Part shown: piece by piece, positions 1-7,046 of the stretch
How the letters are laid out: each line of letters begins with the position of its first letter
Numbering within the stretch: the first letter of the stretch is position 1
Assembly: GCA_947426265.1 (NCBI GenBank)
Contig: CANEDJ010000034.1
Location: forward strand, 1-15,918
Direction of reading: 5' to 3'
DNA from: MGBC102946 sp022793145
Lineage (GTDB): Bacteria > Bacillota_I > Bacilli_A > RF39 > UBA660
Length of the DNA: 15,918 bases
The notes under the pieces: generated by a model
The model's database searches: none
What the model was told of the DNA's origin: nothing
Seen by the model: only the letters and a program-made list of their open reading frames with translations
Program-made: the position numbers and the translations under genes

Positions 1-396
1 TTTATTGATAAACAAAAAGTTAGTTTTATATGTTCTATTGATGATGAAAACTATCCTAATGTAAAAGCAATGCTTAAACCAAGAAAAAGGATAGAGCTAA
101 AAGAATTTTATTTTTCTACAAGTACTTCATCTATGAGAGTAAGTCAGTATAAAAATAATCCAAATGCTAGTATTTACTTTTATCATAAAGGATTAATAAA
201 ATATGTTGGTGTGATGCTGAAAGGGAAAATGGAAGTTTTAATAGACCAAGAAACTAAAAATATGATTTGGAAAAAAGGAGATACAATGTTTTATAAAAAA
301 GGTGTAACCGACCCAGATTATTGTGTTTTAAAATTTACTGCAACAAGTGGTAGATATTATTGTGATTTGAAAACCGAGAATTTTATTATTAAATAA
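1..396 (+). CDS. Pyridoxamine 5'-phosphate oxidase-fold protein, 3' end only
   Basis: The reading frame is open from base 1, so the gene enters from outside the window and only its last 131 codons are present. The first Met in frame (base 70) has no ribosome binding site and lies inside the fold, so it is not the start. The visible protein has the pattern of the PNPOx-like split-barrel family: a strand resembling FICSIDDENYP followed by NVKAML, a basic turn, FYFSTSTSSMRV, then a central stretch on fragility of the ligand pocket (NPNASIYFYHKG) and a strand with VGVMLKGKMEVL. In this family such proteins bind flavin, F420 or haem as general-stress or small redox enzymes; the ligand cannot be told from here. 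It ends with TAA and is followed by 233 bases without a gene. The family call is by pattern, moderately sure; the exact subfamily is unknown. Confidence 0.75.
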   Translation, partial: FIDKQKVSFICSIDDENYPNVKAMLKPRKRIELKEFYFSTSTSSMRVSQYKNNPNASIYFYHKGLIKYVGVMLKGKMEVLIDQETKNMIWKKGDTMFYKKGVTDPDYCVLKFTATSGRYYCDLKTENFIIK

Positions 397-476
397 TTGA
401 TACATTATAATTTCTGTGAGTGATTTATAAGATTTGTAAAAATTACTAAAATAAGCTTTTTTATCGCATTAAAATC

Positions 477-497
477 ATGAAAAGTTTTTCATTTTTT
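477..497 (+). terminator. Possible weak intrinsic terminator
   Basis: A short hairpin with arms ATGAAAA and TTTTCAT around GT is followed by five more T residues. With only one G-C pair it is weak, but it lies 81 bases after the stop of the upstream gene and before the next promoter, which is where a terminator is expected. The rest of the 397-629 gap holds only the promoter and ribosome binding site of the next gene. Confidence 0.4.
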
Positions 498-530
498 AAA
501 GAATAAAACTATTTTCAATAGAATTGGAAA

Positions 531-561
531 TTGTTTTTTTAATAACAAAAAGTGATATAAT
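531..561 (+). promoter_or_regulatory. Promoter of the radical SAM gene, extended -10
   Basis: A perfect -10 TATAAT lies at 556-561 and is preceded by TGA, which makes an extended -10. The -35 candidate is weak: TTGTTT at 531-536, with a long 19-base spacer. Transcription would start near 568, about 60 bases before the ATG at 630. The site serves the SPL-type gene. Confidence 0.6.
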
Positions 562-629
562 ACTTGTATTAAAGTGTTATTATTCTGTGTAAATAATTTA
601 AATGAAGAAATGGAAAAGGTAGGAAACAT

Positions 630-1517
630 ATGAAACTTATAAAGGGAAAAACAATACTTTCAAAAGTGAAATATGGAAATGATTGGTATGGTATTGATTA
701 TAATATGAACTTATATAGAGGATGTTGTCATGGATGTATTTATTGCGATAGCAGAAGTAACTGTTATCACATTGATGACTTTGATATTGTAAAGGGGAAA
801 GAAAATGCGTTATTTATTCTAGAAAAAGAGTTATCAAAAAAGTGCGAAAAAGGTGTTATTGGAATTGGTTCCATGTCTGATACTTATAATCCAAATGAAA
901 TAAAGTATGAACAAACAAGGGGAGCATTAAAATTGATATTAAAATATGGTTTTGGAGTTTCTATTGATACAAAAAGTGATTTAATTTTAAGAGATTTAGA
1001 ACTATTGAAAGAAATTAATTCAAAAAATAATGTTATTGTTAAATTTACGATTACAACACCAAATGATGATTTATCAAAAATAATAGAGCCTAATGTTTGT
1101 GTATCTTCAAAAAGACTTCAGGCGATTAAAGTATTATCAGATAATGGAATATTTGTGGGAATTATGATAAATCCAGTACTTCCATTTATTACTGATTCAG
1201 AAGAAGATATGAAAAGACTTGTTAGACTAGCGCATGATTATGGAGCCAAATTTATTCATACTTATATGGGAATGACATTAAGAGAAAATCAAAGAGAGTA
1301 TTATTTTGAACAATTGGATAAACATTTTGTAGGATTGAAAGAAACTTATAAAAAACATTATGGAAATAGATATAATTGTGTTGTTCCAAACGCGAAAAAA
1401 TTGTATCAAATTTTTAAAAGAGAATGTGATAAATATGGAATCCTATATGATATGAATGATATTATAAAAGCTTATAAAAAGGAAACAAATAGGAAAGAAC
1501 AAATCACATTATTTTAG
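630..1517 (+). CDS. SPL family radical SAM protein
   Basis: This is a 295-residue radical SAM enzyme. The [4Fe-4S] cluster motif CxxxCxxC is at C32, C36 and C39, in the context MNLYRGCCHGCIYCDSRS. Another typical stretch is GIGSMSDTYNPNE near residues 76-88, followed by EQTRGALKLI. These match the group annotated as SPL-family or Rv2578c-like radical SAM proteins, which are related to spore photoproduct lyase SplB. Most members are not proven DNA-repair enzymes, and the length is typical for the short form. The ATG at 630 follows an AGG-rich site (AAAAGGTAGG, 614-623). The gene has its own promoter and appears monocistronic; the next gene begins after a 113-base gap. The substrate is unknown, so no gene symbol is given. 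Confidence 0.88.
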   Translation: MKLIKGKTILSKVKYGNDWYGIDYNMNLYRGCCHGCIYCDSRSNCYHIDDFDIVKGKENALFILEKELSKKCEKGVIGIGSMSDTYNPNEIKYEQTRGALKLILKYGFGVSIDTKSDLILRDLELLKEINSKNNVIVKFTITTPNDDLSKIIEPNVCVSSKRLQAIKVLSDNGIFVGIMINPVLPFITDSEEDMKRLVRLAHDYGAKFIHTYMGMTLRENQREYYFEQLDKHFVGLKETYKKHYGNRYNCVVPNAKKLYQIFKRECDKYGILYDMNDIIKAYKKETNRKEQITLF

Positions 1518-1588
1518 ATATTTGGATGAATCAATTTTATAACTTGAAGAATTAATTGTAACTAGCTGAATAAGCCATTGTGAAAAAA

Positions 1589-1594
1589 TATAAT
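1589..1594 (+). promoter_or_regulatory. Possible -10 element before the XRE gene
   Basis: TATAAT is found 37 bases before the ATG at 1631, but no convincing -35 lies at the right distance and no TGN precedes it. It could be the promoter for the regulator-hydrolase pair, possibly one that depends on an activator. This rests on the hexamer alone. Confidence 0.35.
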
Positions 1595-1630
1595 AAAGAA
1601 TAAAATAATTTTTGAAAGGAGAAATATTTG

Positions 1631-2425
1631 ATGAAAGATAAAAAAAATTTCGGAAAATATATTGCCGAAAAAAGAAAAGAGCTTGGATTAACACAAGAAG
1701 AATTAGCAAGCAAATTATATGTAATTCCTACTACGATTTCGAAGTGGGAGAGGGGAATTACCTATCCTGACATCACTGTGATTACCAATCTTTGTAAAGA
1801 ATTAAACATTTCAGAACATGAATTTTTTATTGCTTGTGATGACGAAGTAGAAAATAAAGAAAAACAAGAAATAAGAAATTATAGGATGTTAAAAAAAGGC
1901 TTTTATTATACTTTAAATATTGGTTATTTGATTGGACTAATTACTTGTCTTATTTGCAATTTGGTAATAGACCATACCTTATCTTGGTTTTTTATTGTAT
2001 TAGTTGGAATATTCATTTCTTTTACCATAACAACACTTCCACACTTATTGAAAAAGAATAAATATAGATGGTTTAAAGCCTCTATCATTTTTACAATACT
2101 TGTATATTTATTGCTTGTCTCAATTCATGTTTATAATGATGGAACATGGCTTTTCAATAGTTTTAAAATTGCTACATTTGTTTTTTTCTTCTTTTGGATT
2201 GGAATACTCATGTGGATTTTTACAAATATCCATATTCAGTATAAAATTTCTATTAGCTTGATACTATTTGCAATTGTAACAATATTTACAAATCCATTTT
2301 GTGAAATAGTCTTGAATATAAAGAATCAAGATAGTAATATTTCCAATATCATAAGTGGAATTCTTATGGTCATAAGCGCTATTGGAATTTGTATCTATAA
2401 AATAAAAAATAAGGAATCGCATTAA
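1631..2425 (+). CDS. Membrane-anchored XRE-family (Cro/C1 HTH) regulator
   Basis: The 264-residue protein has an N-terminal Cro/C1-type helix-turn-helix at about residues 7-66 (IAEKRKELGLTQEELASKL, then TTISKWERG and PDI). A charged linker follows, and then about six hydrophobic segments near 92-113, 118-137, 149-167, 179-199, 206-224 and 238-256. It is therefore a membrane-bound DNA-binding protein of the XRE-plus-multi-TM type common in Firmicutes. The ATG at 1631 is chosen over the TTG at 1628 because the strong AAAGGAG at 1615-1621 sits nine bases before it. The stop at 2423-2425 is one base before the GTG of the alpha/beta hydrolase, so the two genes form a coupled pair. The effector or sensed signal is not visible. 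The HTH call is secure; the membrane topology is estimated by eye. Confidence 0.85.
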   Translation: MKDKKNFGKYIAEKRKELGLTQEELASKLYVIPTTISKWERGITYPDITVITNLCKELNISEHEFFIACDDEVENKEKQEIRNYRMLKKGFYYTLNIGYLIGLITCLICNLVIDHTLSWFFIVLVGIFISFTITTLPHLLKKNKYRWFKASIIFTILVYLLLVSIHVYNDGTWLFNSFKIATFVFFFFWIGILMWIFTNIHIQYKISISLILFAIVTIFTNPFCEIVLNIKNQDSNISNIISGILMVISAIGICIYKIKNKESH

Positions 2426-2426
2426 T

Positions 2427-3044
2427 GTGAAAAATATATTGATTCATGGTTTGGGACAAACGAGCAAAAGTTAGAATCAAACAAAAAAAATTTTAAATGA
2501 AAATGACATGATAGTAGAAACTCCAGATTTATTTCGCATAGATGAACTTACTTACCAAAATTTGTACCAAAGCTTTTCTGAGTATTGTAATAGTCAAAAT
2601 GAAAAATTAAATCTATGTGGTCTTTCATTAGGAGGAATATTAGCGCTTTCCTTTGCAAAGCAATATCCAGATAAAGTTAATTCAATGATTTTAATAGGAA
2701 CTCCTTATAAAATTCCTAAAATACTTTTTCACATACAAAATTTAATATTTCATATGATGCCGACCAAAATATTTATAAAATTGGGATTATCAAAAAAACA
2801 ATTTATTACTTTAATATATTCTATGAAAAATCTTGATATCGCTCAACATTTAGAAAAAATAACTTGTCCAACACTCATTTTATGTGGAAAGAAAGATAAA
2901 GTAAATTTGAAAAGTGCAGAATTATTAAGTCAAAATATAATGAATAGCAAATTTGAAGTGATAGAAAATTCCTCACATGAAGTAAATATAGATGCGCCTA
3001 TAGAACTTGCTTCTAAGATTTGTGACTTTTGGAAAAAATCATAA
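2427..3044 (+). pseudogene. Alpha/beta hydrolase interrupted by an in-frame amber codon
   Basis: The natural start is GTG at 2427, with AAGGAA at 2411-2416 inside the end of the preceding gene. It begins VKNILIHGLGQTSKS, the oxyanion-loop strand of an alpha/beta hydrolase. Codon 16 (2472-2474) is TAG; hydrolases of this type usually carry Trp just there, so a single TGG-to-TAG change explains it. After the stop the frame stays open to 3044 with the catalytic triad kept: nucleophile Ser in GLSLGG (codon 67), Asp in CGKKDK (codon 157) and His in NSSHEV (codon 184). Restarting at ATG 2508 would lose the HG oxyanion motif, and no ribosome binding site precedes it. The most likely reading is a very recent pseudogene. 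A sequencing error or readthrough is possible, but TAG is an ordinary stop in four other genes here. The substrate is unknown. Confidence 0.75.
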
Positions 3045-3053
3045 AAGGGAATA

Positions 3054-3082
3054 TTGCAAATAAAAGAATATTTTGTTATTCT
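3054..3082 (+). promoter_or_regulatory. Possible promoter of the histidine phosphatase gene
   Basis: TTGCAA at 3054-3059 and TATTCT at 3077-3082 are spaced by 17 bases. The -10 matches the consensus in only four positions. It lies in the 83-base gap after the hydrolase, and no other candidate at a proper distance from the ATG was seen. Confidence 0.35.
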
Positions 3083-3127
3083 ATGAATAGAAATAATTCA
3101 TTTTATATTTTTTGAAAGGAGAGCAAT

Positions 3128-3973
3128 ATGTCAGATAAGGAAGTAAGTATAACGGTTGATTCTGCTTCTATTGTTCCAATGATAGATAAAAATCAAACCC
3201 AATTGATTTTTCAAAGACACTGTAATTATGATAGAAAAAATGGAAAATTACATCCTGAATCAGTAGAAGACCAAAAATCAATTATGCAATCTTTTATTAC
3301 AGATTTAAAAAATTCATTTAGTACAGAAGATTTGCAAAATACATATTTTTTATTTACTTCTAGCAATACTGTTTCAGATAATGATTTTAAAAGGTGTATT
3401 GAAACTACCAATATCGCGATGGAATCTATAAAGCAGTTTTTGAAAGAACGTCATATTTCTACCAGCCATGTTATAAATTTAAATGAAGATTCTAATTATA
3501 ATGGGCAAATTCACGAAAGCAGACAATTAGTAGAGCCAAAGATGTTTACAGACAGGACTGGATATTATGACTTTTTAAGCAGAAAATATAATGGAATCAA
3601 TGTTGATTTCTGGACAGACTTCGAAGAAGATTTATCAAAAGAAAAAAGAGAGGAATTGGGAGCAGAGGGACCAGAACAAATTGTAGAAAGAGCAGTTTGT
3701 TATATTCAGATATTGCAAAGATATGCCTCTTATTTTCACAAAAAATATCCAAATAGCCGATTGGTTATTTGGAATGGAACACATTATGATTTGATTAGTC
3801 CTTTGGTAAAGCAAAGAATTTTACACTTAGAAAAATCATTTTGGCTAAAAGTAGATTATTGTGGTGGAATCTCACTTGTGATTGATGAATTAAATGGAGT
3901 CATTGCTAATGTGAATGGAGCTCGTTATCCGTTTGATTTTGGAGAAATAAAACAGCCTCATCGACACTTTTAA
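3128..3973 (+). CDS. Histidine phosphatase superfamily protein
   Basis: This 281-residue protein shows the branch-1-like histidine phosphatase pattern. R30-H31 sits in LIFQRHCNYD, where H31 would be the phosphorylated nucleophile. A conserved Arg is at R89 in FKRCIETTN, after the SSN turn, and the second active-site His is H219 in VIWNGTHYD. The usual RHG is RHC here. It is longer than phosphoglycerate mutase-type members because of an acidic insert at about 120-185. There is no signal peptide, so it is cytoplasmic; the substrate cannot be told. The ATG follows a strong AAAGGAG (3115-3121). Its last 68 bases overlap the minus-strand P-loop gene tail to tail, with no terminator in between. The superfamily call is fairly sure; the biological role is open. 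Confidence 0.72.
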   Translation: MSDKEVSITVDSASIVPMIDKNQTQLIFQRHCNYDRKNGKLHPESVEDQKSIMQSFITDLKNSFSTEDLQNTYFLFTSSNTVSDNDFKRCIETTNIAMESIKQFLKERHISTSHVINLNEDSNYNGQIHESRQLVEPKMFTDRTGYYDFLSRKYNGINVDFWTDFEEDLSKEKREELGAEGPEQIVERAVCYIQILQRYASYFHKKYPNSRLVIWNGTHYDLISPLVKQRILHLEKSFWLKVDYCGGISLVIDELNGVIANVNGARYPFDFGEIKQPHRHF

Positions 3974-4484
3974 AAATTGGCACATTATCCGATTTATGAA
4001 ACCTAGAAAAATGTTCTCGGTTTCTTTTAATTTTATTTAAATCGTCACTTTTTATCCCACCATCATAACAATTATTTTCTCTATATTTGATATAACTTAA
4101 ATGCGTATCAAAATCAGGTATTACAATAGCATCTGGAACCATATTTACAGAACTTGCACCAATAATCCAAAATCCTAATTTTTTAGCTTGCTCTGTAATC
4201 ACATCAGCTCTTCTTTCAATTGTATCTATTTTTTCACCTGACCAATTCCACCAATCCCCAGCAGGAAAAGCCTTAGTTAGAGACCATAATAAATCTCCAT
4301 CAATCCAATTTTTTTCTTTTTGATGATTGACAAAATAAGTTTTACCAACTCCAGAAGGACCATATATAAAATATCCTTTGTTATGAGTAACATACTCCTT
4401 TTTTAAATCATTATAAATATTCGTACCATCAGAAAATACAAGGGGTGTTGTTTCTTCATATAAATTATCAATATAGTGAGTCAT
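3906..4484 (-). CDS. P-loop NTPase, nucleoside-kinase-like
   Basis: The 192-residue protein has a clear Walker A motif, GPSGVGKT, at residues 42-49 after the strand GYFIY. Hydrophobic strands are at GFWIIGASS (104-112) and AIVIPDF (119-125). The arginine- and lysine-rich stretch IKYREN...KIKRNREHF (132-159) resembles the lid of small-molecule kinases. No helicase or AAA motifs follow. A kinase acting on a nucleoside or other small molecule is a reasonable inference, but the substrate is unknown. The start at 4484 is chosen over an in-frame ATG at 4517 because AAGGAAG at 4492-4498 is correctly spaced and the upstream ATG overlaps the promoter -10. The 3' end overlaps the phosphatase gene by 68 bases. 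Confidence 0.7.
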   Translation of the reverse strand: MTHYIDNLYEETTPLVFSDGTNIYNDLKKEYVTHNKGYFIYGPSGVGKTYFVNHQKEKNWIDGDLLWSLTKAFPAGDWWNWSGEKIDTIERRADVITEQAKKLGFWIIGASSVNMVPDAIVIPDFDTHLSYIKYRENNCYDGGIKSDDLNKIKRNREHFSRFHKSDNVPIFKSVDEAVLFLQNQTDNELHSH

Positions 4485-4505
4485 ATTTTCACTTCCTTTT
4501 TTTTT

Positions 4506-4533
4506 ATTATAGCACAAAATGAAAAAACAATAG
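4506..4533 (-). promoter_or_regulatory. Promoter of the P-loop gene, extended -10
   Basis: Read on the minus strand, TGC TATAAT gives an extended -10 (hexamer 4506-4511). A poor -35 (CTATTG at 4528-4533) lies 16 bases upstream. It sits 22 bases before the chosen ATG at 4484, which supports that start. Confidence 0.55.
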
Positions 4534-4535
4534 GC

Positions 4536-4547
4536 ACCAATATTGGT
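4536..4547. repeat. Perfect 12-base palindrome ACCAATATTGGT
   Basis: This exact inverted repeat lies just upstream of the -35 region of the P-loop gene and just past the terminator of the unknown minus-strand gene. It could be an operator or only part of a longer hairpin. No second copy was seen in the window, though the hairpin at 15835-15864 contains the partly similar TACCAAC. Confidence 0.35.
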
Positions 4548-4551
4548 ATAT

Positions 4552-4573
4552 AAAAAACTACAAATTGTAGTTT
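4552..4573 (-). terminator. Intrinsic terminator of the unknown minus-strand gene
   Basis: On the minus strand the hairpin AAACTAC/GTAGTTT starts two bases after the TAA at 4575-4577 and runs into a stretch of six T residues (4557-4552). The stem is short and AT-rich but perfect. It separates this gene from the P-loop gene that follows in the same direction. Confidence 0.65.
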
Positions 4574-4574
4574 C

Positions 4575-5468
4575 TTATAATTCCCATTCACTAATTTTCA
4601 TTTCAGGAAAGAATTTTCTTCTATACATTTCTTCTAATCGAATAAAGTCCTCATGATAAAATCCAAATTCTTCCATCATTCTTTTTTGTACACCAGAAAT
4701 CTGAGACTCTTCTGCATAAATTCTTAAAGCCTCTAAACTAGGGTCAATCACCAAAATAAAGAAAATGATTTTATAAGGAATATTCCAGAGCTCAAGAATA
4801 CTATTTGGATTATTCATATTAAAGCAAAGAGTATTAATGCTATGAGGAGTTTCACAATTGATACGATAATAATCTGCTTTTTTAGAAAGTAATTGAAACT
4901 CAATTTGTCGAATTTCTTCAAAAGAATGAATCGATTGACAATTTTCAAAAAAACGACTGCTGAAATCACTATGAACATGAGAAATAATATGTTTCGGTTT
5001 TAAAACTTTCCGAAAATAAATTTCTTCATATTTTAAAAACTGGGCATCGAAGCAGCCTACAGTAGATTGAATAAAATCAATTAGTCCTTTTTCTATTGGA
5101 CAGCTACTCTCCTTAGAAGCGCTTGCAGAATATCCACACCCTAGAAAGTAGAAATAAATAGATAGTTCTGGGTCAATTGCTTGAATCAAAAACGCTATTT
5201 TATCATCAAAAGAAGCAAAGTCCTTATTTTCTTTTGAATTCATTAAATATGTTAATATAGACAAATATTTTTTCCAATTTTTTTGAGGAAATTGTTCATC
5301 AGAAAAACGAGCATTTATAATAGAACCAGATTTTTTATTAAAATCAGGCGCCAAATCATCAAAACCGTGAAAACTTTTTGAATCAGAATAAAACCTTTTT
5401 CGGTAATATAATAACTTTTCTTCTAAAGCAATTTCAGAATGCAAAGGACCACATACTTGCTTGGACAT
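4575..5468 (-). CDS. Hypothetical protein of 297 residues
   Basis: I do not recognise this protein. It has no signal peptide and no clear membrane helix. The most hydrophobic stretch is IPYKIIFFILVIDP near residues 229-242, which looks like a buried strand or helix. Several Cys residues are spread through it (CGYS, SSCP, VGCFD, NCQS, NCETPH, LCFN), as well as HIISHVHSDF near 160-169. The C-terminal third is helical and charged (EESQISGVQKRMMEEFGF, then RLEEMYRRKFF). The gene is clearly real: AAGGAGG at 5477-5483 is eight bases before the ATG, the promoter is near consensus, and a terminator follows the stop. It is transcribed alone and diverges from the HMA/TraB/ATP-grasp operon. A metal or redox role for the Cys residues would be a guess. 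Confidence 0.85.
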   Translation of the reverse strand: MSKQVCGPLHSEIALEEKLLYYRKRFYSDSKSFHGFDDLAPDFNKKSGSIINARFSDEQFPQKNWKKYLSILTYLMNSKENKDFASFDDKIAFLIQAIDPELSIYFYFLGCGYSASASKESSCPIEKGLIDFIQSTVGCFDAQFLKYEEIYFRKVLKPKHIISHVHSDFSSRFFENCQSIHSFEEIRQIEFQLLSKKADYYRINCETPHSINTLCFNMNNPNSILELWNIPYKIIFFILVIDPSLEALRIYAEESQISGVQKRMMEEFGFYHEDFIRLEEMYRRKFFPEMKISEWEL

Positions 5469-5495
5469 AAATTTTTCCTCCTTCGTTGGTTTTCT

Positions 5496-5524
5496 ATTCT
5501 AGCATTCACATATCAGAAAGTCAA
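5496..5524 (-). promoter_or_regulatory. Near-consensus promoter of the unknown gene
   Basis: On the minus strand TTGACT (5519-5524) is followed by a 17-base spacer ending in TGC and then TAGAAT (5496-5501). Both hexamers match five of six consensus bases and the -10 is extended. This is one of the strongest promoters in the window, and it is divergent from the promoter at 5537-5565, with the -35 boxes only 12 bases apart. Confidence 0.75.
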
Positions 5525-5536
5525 TTTAGAGATACA

Positions 5537-5565
5537 TTTTTATTTATTTCCATTTGTGATATAAT
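5537..5565 (+). promoter_or_regulatory. Promoter of the HMA/TraB/ATP-grasp operon
   Basis: A perfect TATAAT at 5560-5565 is preceded by TGA (extended -10). A weak T-rich -35 (TTTTTA, 5537-5542) lies 17 bases upstream. It is back to back with the minus-strand promoter at 5496-5524, so a regulator bound between them could affect both units. Confidence 0.65.
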
Positions 5566-5602
5566 GCTTATATGAAATAATTTGTTCAAAAAGGGGGCAT
5601 AT

Positions 5603-6073
5603 ATGGATAGATTTATGATAGAAATAGATTGTTGGATGTATGATGGATTAGAGGAATATTTATTATCATTACCTGGAATTTTAGAGGTGGCTATTTCTGA
5701 TTTTGGGAATTTTGTAATTGATGTAAAATATAATTCTAATATAATGAAAATGAAAGTGTTGAAATTGGAAATTTTGTTTTTTTTAGGAATATTGAAACTT
5801 CCAACAATTATCTCTTTTCATAAATATCCAAAAATGAAAACGAGTAGATATGATATGGTGATAACCGATTTGTGTTGTGAATTTTGCTTTTGGGGAATGA
5901 TGGAGGATTTATTAGACATGGATGGAATAGAAAAAGTCACTAGTGATTTTGATGAAAATAATTGCCACAAAGAACAGATAATGATGAAAGTGGATTACAA
6001 TCCCAAATTGATAAAAGAAGCAGAACTAAAACAGCTAGAACTTAAATTTAATGGTCAATCAATTAAAAAATAG
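5603..6073 (+). CDS. Tandem HMA-like (heavy-metal-associated fold) protein
   Basis: This 156-residue protein looks like two copies of the beta-alpha-beta-beta-alpha-beta HMA fold. Copy 1 (about 4-60) has a CxxD in the metal-loop position (C10-W-M-Y-D14 region), then LPGILEVAISDF and VIDVKYN. Copy 2 (about 85-148) has C92-E-F-C95 in the CxxC position, then MDGIEKVTSDF and IMMKVDYN. The shared order PGI/DGI, V, SDF and V-YN supports an internal duplication. HMA domains carry Cu(I) or other soft metals; copy 1 seems to have lost its ligand pair. The ATG at 5603 follows AAAAAGGGGG closely; the in-frame TTG at 5582 has no site. It is the first gene of a three-gene operon, with 13 bases to the TraB gene. 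The fold call is by eye and should be treated as moderately sure. Confidence 0.6.
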   Translation: MDRFMIEIDCWMYDGLEEYLLSLPGILEVAISDFGNFVIDVKYNSNIMKMKVLKLEILFFLGILKLPTIISFHKYPKMKTSRYDMVITDLCCEFCFWGMMEDLLDMDGIEKVTSDFDENNCHKEQIMMKVDYNPKLIKEAELKQLELKFNGQSIKK

Positions 6074-6086
6074 GGAGTTGATGTAG

Positions 6087-7010
6087 ATGAAAAAATTAAA
6101 ATATGTAATTCTATTATTTTGCCTTACCATCACATTAATTGGGTGTACCAAAAAAGAAGCAGAACAGGCACCAGAAAGTACATCCACACCACTTTTGCTA
6201 GAAGTTACAAAAGAGGGAATGGATAATAAACTATATTTATTTGGTTCAATTCATGCTGGAGAAAAAACGATGTATCCACTTCCAGACTATATTATCAATG
6301 CTTATAAAGAAAGTGATATTCTAGCAGTAGAATTTGACTTGGTAGAATATTCTAGTGATATCGCAAATCAAATGGAACTATTATCCAAATTTATCATTCC
6401 AGATGGGAAAAAAATTACTGATTATGTGGATGAAAAAACATATCATAGTGGAGTATCCATTTTAGAAAATTTAGGTCTTTATAGTCCGATATATGATAAT
6501 TATAGTCCAATCATGTGGCAGACTTTAATAGAAACGGCTGCAATGGAAGAAGTTAATTTAAGTTCAGCGTATGGAATAGATACATATATGTTAGAGCTTG
6601 CTAAAGAAGATGGAAAAAAGATATTAGAATTGGAATCAGCTGAATATCAATATAATGTATTATTAGGATTTGATGAAGAAACACAAATATATTTATTGAA
6701 GCAAAGTATAGAAGAACATGAAAATTCAAAAGAGAATTTAAAAGAATTGTATGAACTTTATAAAAAAGGAAACAAAGAAGAATTAGAAAAATTGGTATTC
6801 CAAAGTGAAGAGGAACCCAATCAATATGAAATAGAATATAATGAGAAATTAATTACAATTAGAAACAATAATATGACGGATTTATTAGAAAAAAATTTTC
6901 AAGAAGGAAAAAACGTTTTTTGTACAGTTGGTCTTGCTCATATTATTGGAAAAGGTGGAATTATAGACCAATTTGAGCAAAGAGGATATACAGTTAGAGT
7001 TGTAAAATAA
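6087..7010 (+). CDS. TraB/GumN family lipoprotein
   Basis: The 307-residue protein starts with a lipoprotein signal: MKKLKYVILLFCLTITLIGC, with Cys20 as the lipid-anchored residue. It is thus tethered to the outer face of the membrane. The mature part shows TraB/GumN hallmarks: LYLFGSIHAG with H57, ILAVEFDL with E82, and near the end VGLAHIIGKGGI with H285. In the wider TraB/Tiki superfamily these His and Glu residues form a metal-dependent protease-like site; activity of bacterial members is mostly untested. The ribosome binding site (AGGGAG) overlaps the TAG of the HMA-like gene, so translation is probably coupled. A putative metal carrier directly upstream fits a metal-dependent enzyme, but that link is inference. 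Confidence 0.88.
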   Translation: MKKLKYVILLFCLTITLIGCTKKEAEQAPESTSTPLLLEVTKEGMDNKLYLFGSIHAGEKTMYPLPDYIINAYKESDILAVEFDLVEYSSDIANQMELLSKFIIPDGKKITDYVDEKTYHSGVSILENLGLYSPIYDNYSPIMWQTLIETAAMEEVNLSSAYGIDTYMLELAKEDGKKILELESAEYQYNVLLGFDEETQIYLLKQSIEEHENSKENLKELYELYKKGNKEELEKLVFQSEEEPNQYEIEYNEKLITIRNNNMTDLLEKNFQEGKNVFCTVGLAHIIGKGGIIDQFEQRGYTVRVVK

Positions 7011-7046
7011 TATAGAGAAACAACAATTTGTTTAGGAGATGATTTT

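Noticed and set aside
1628..1630. TTG as start of the XRE gene
   Set aside because: The adjacent ATG at 1631 has the better spacing to AAAGGAG, and it adds only one residue otherwise.
2427..2507. Stop-codon reassignment (TAG as Trp) to explain the hydrolase
   Set aside because: TAG ends four other genes in the window in sensible places, and Trp is encoded by TGG throughout.
4485..4517. Upstream ATG giving 11 more residues to the P-loop protein
   Set aside because: It overlaps the -10 of the promoter and lacks a ribosome binding site, while the ATG at 4484 has AAGGAAG.
5582..5602. TTG start for the HMA-like protein
   Set aside because: No ribosome binding site precedes it, and the AAAAAGGGGG for the ATG at 5603 lies inside this extension.
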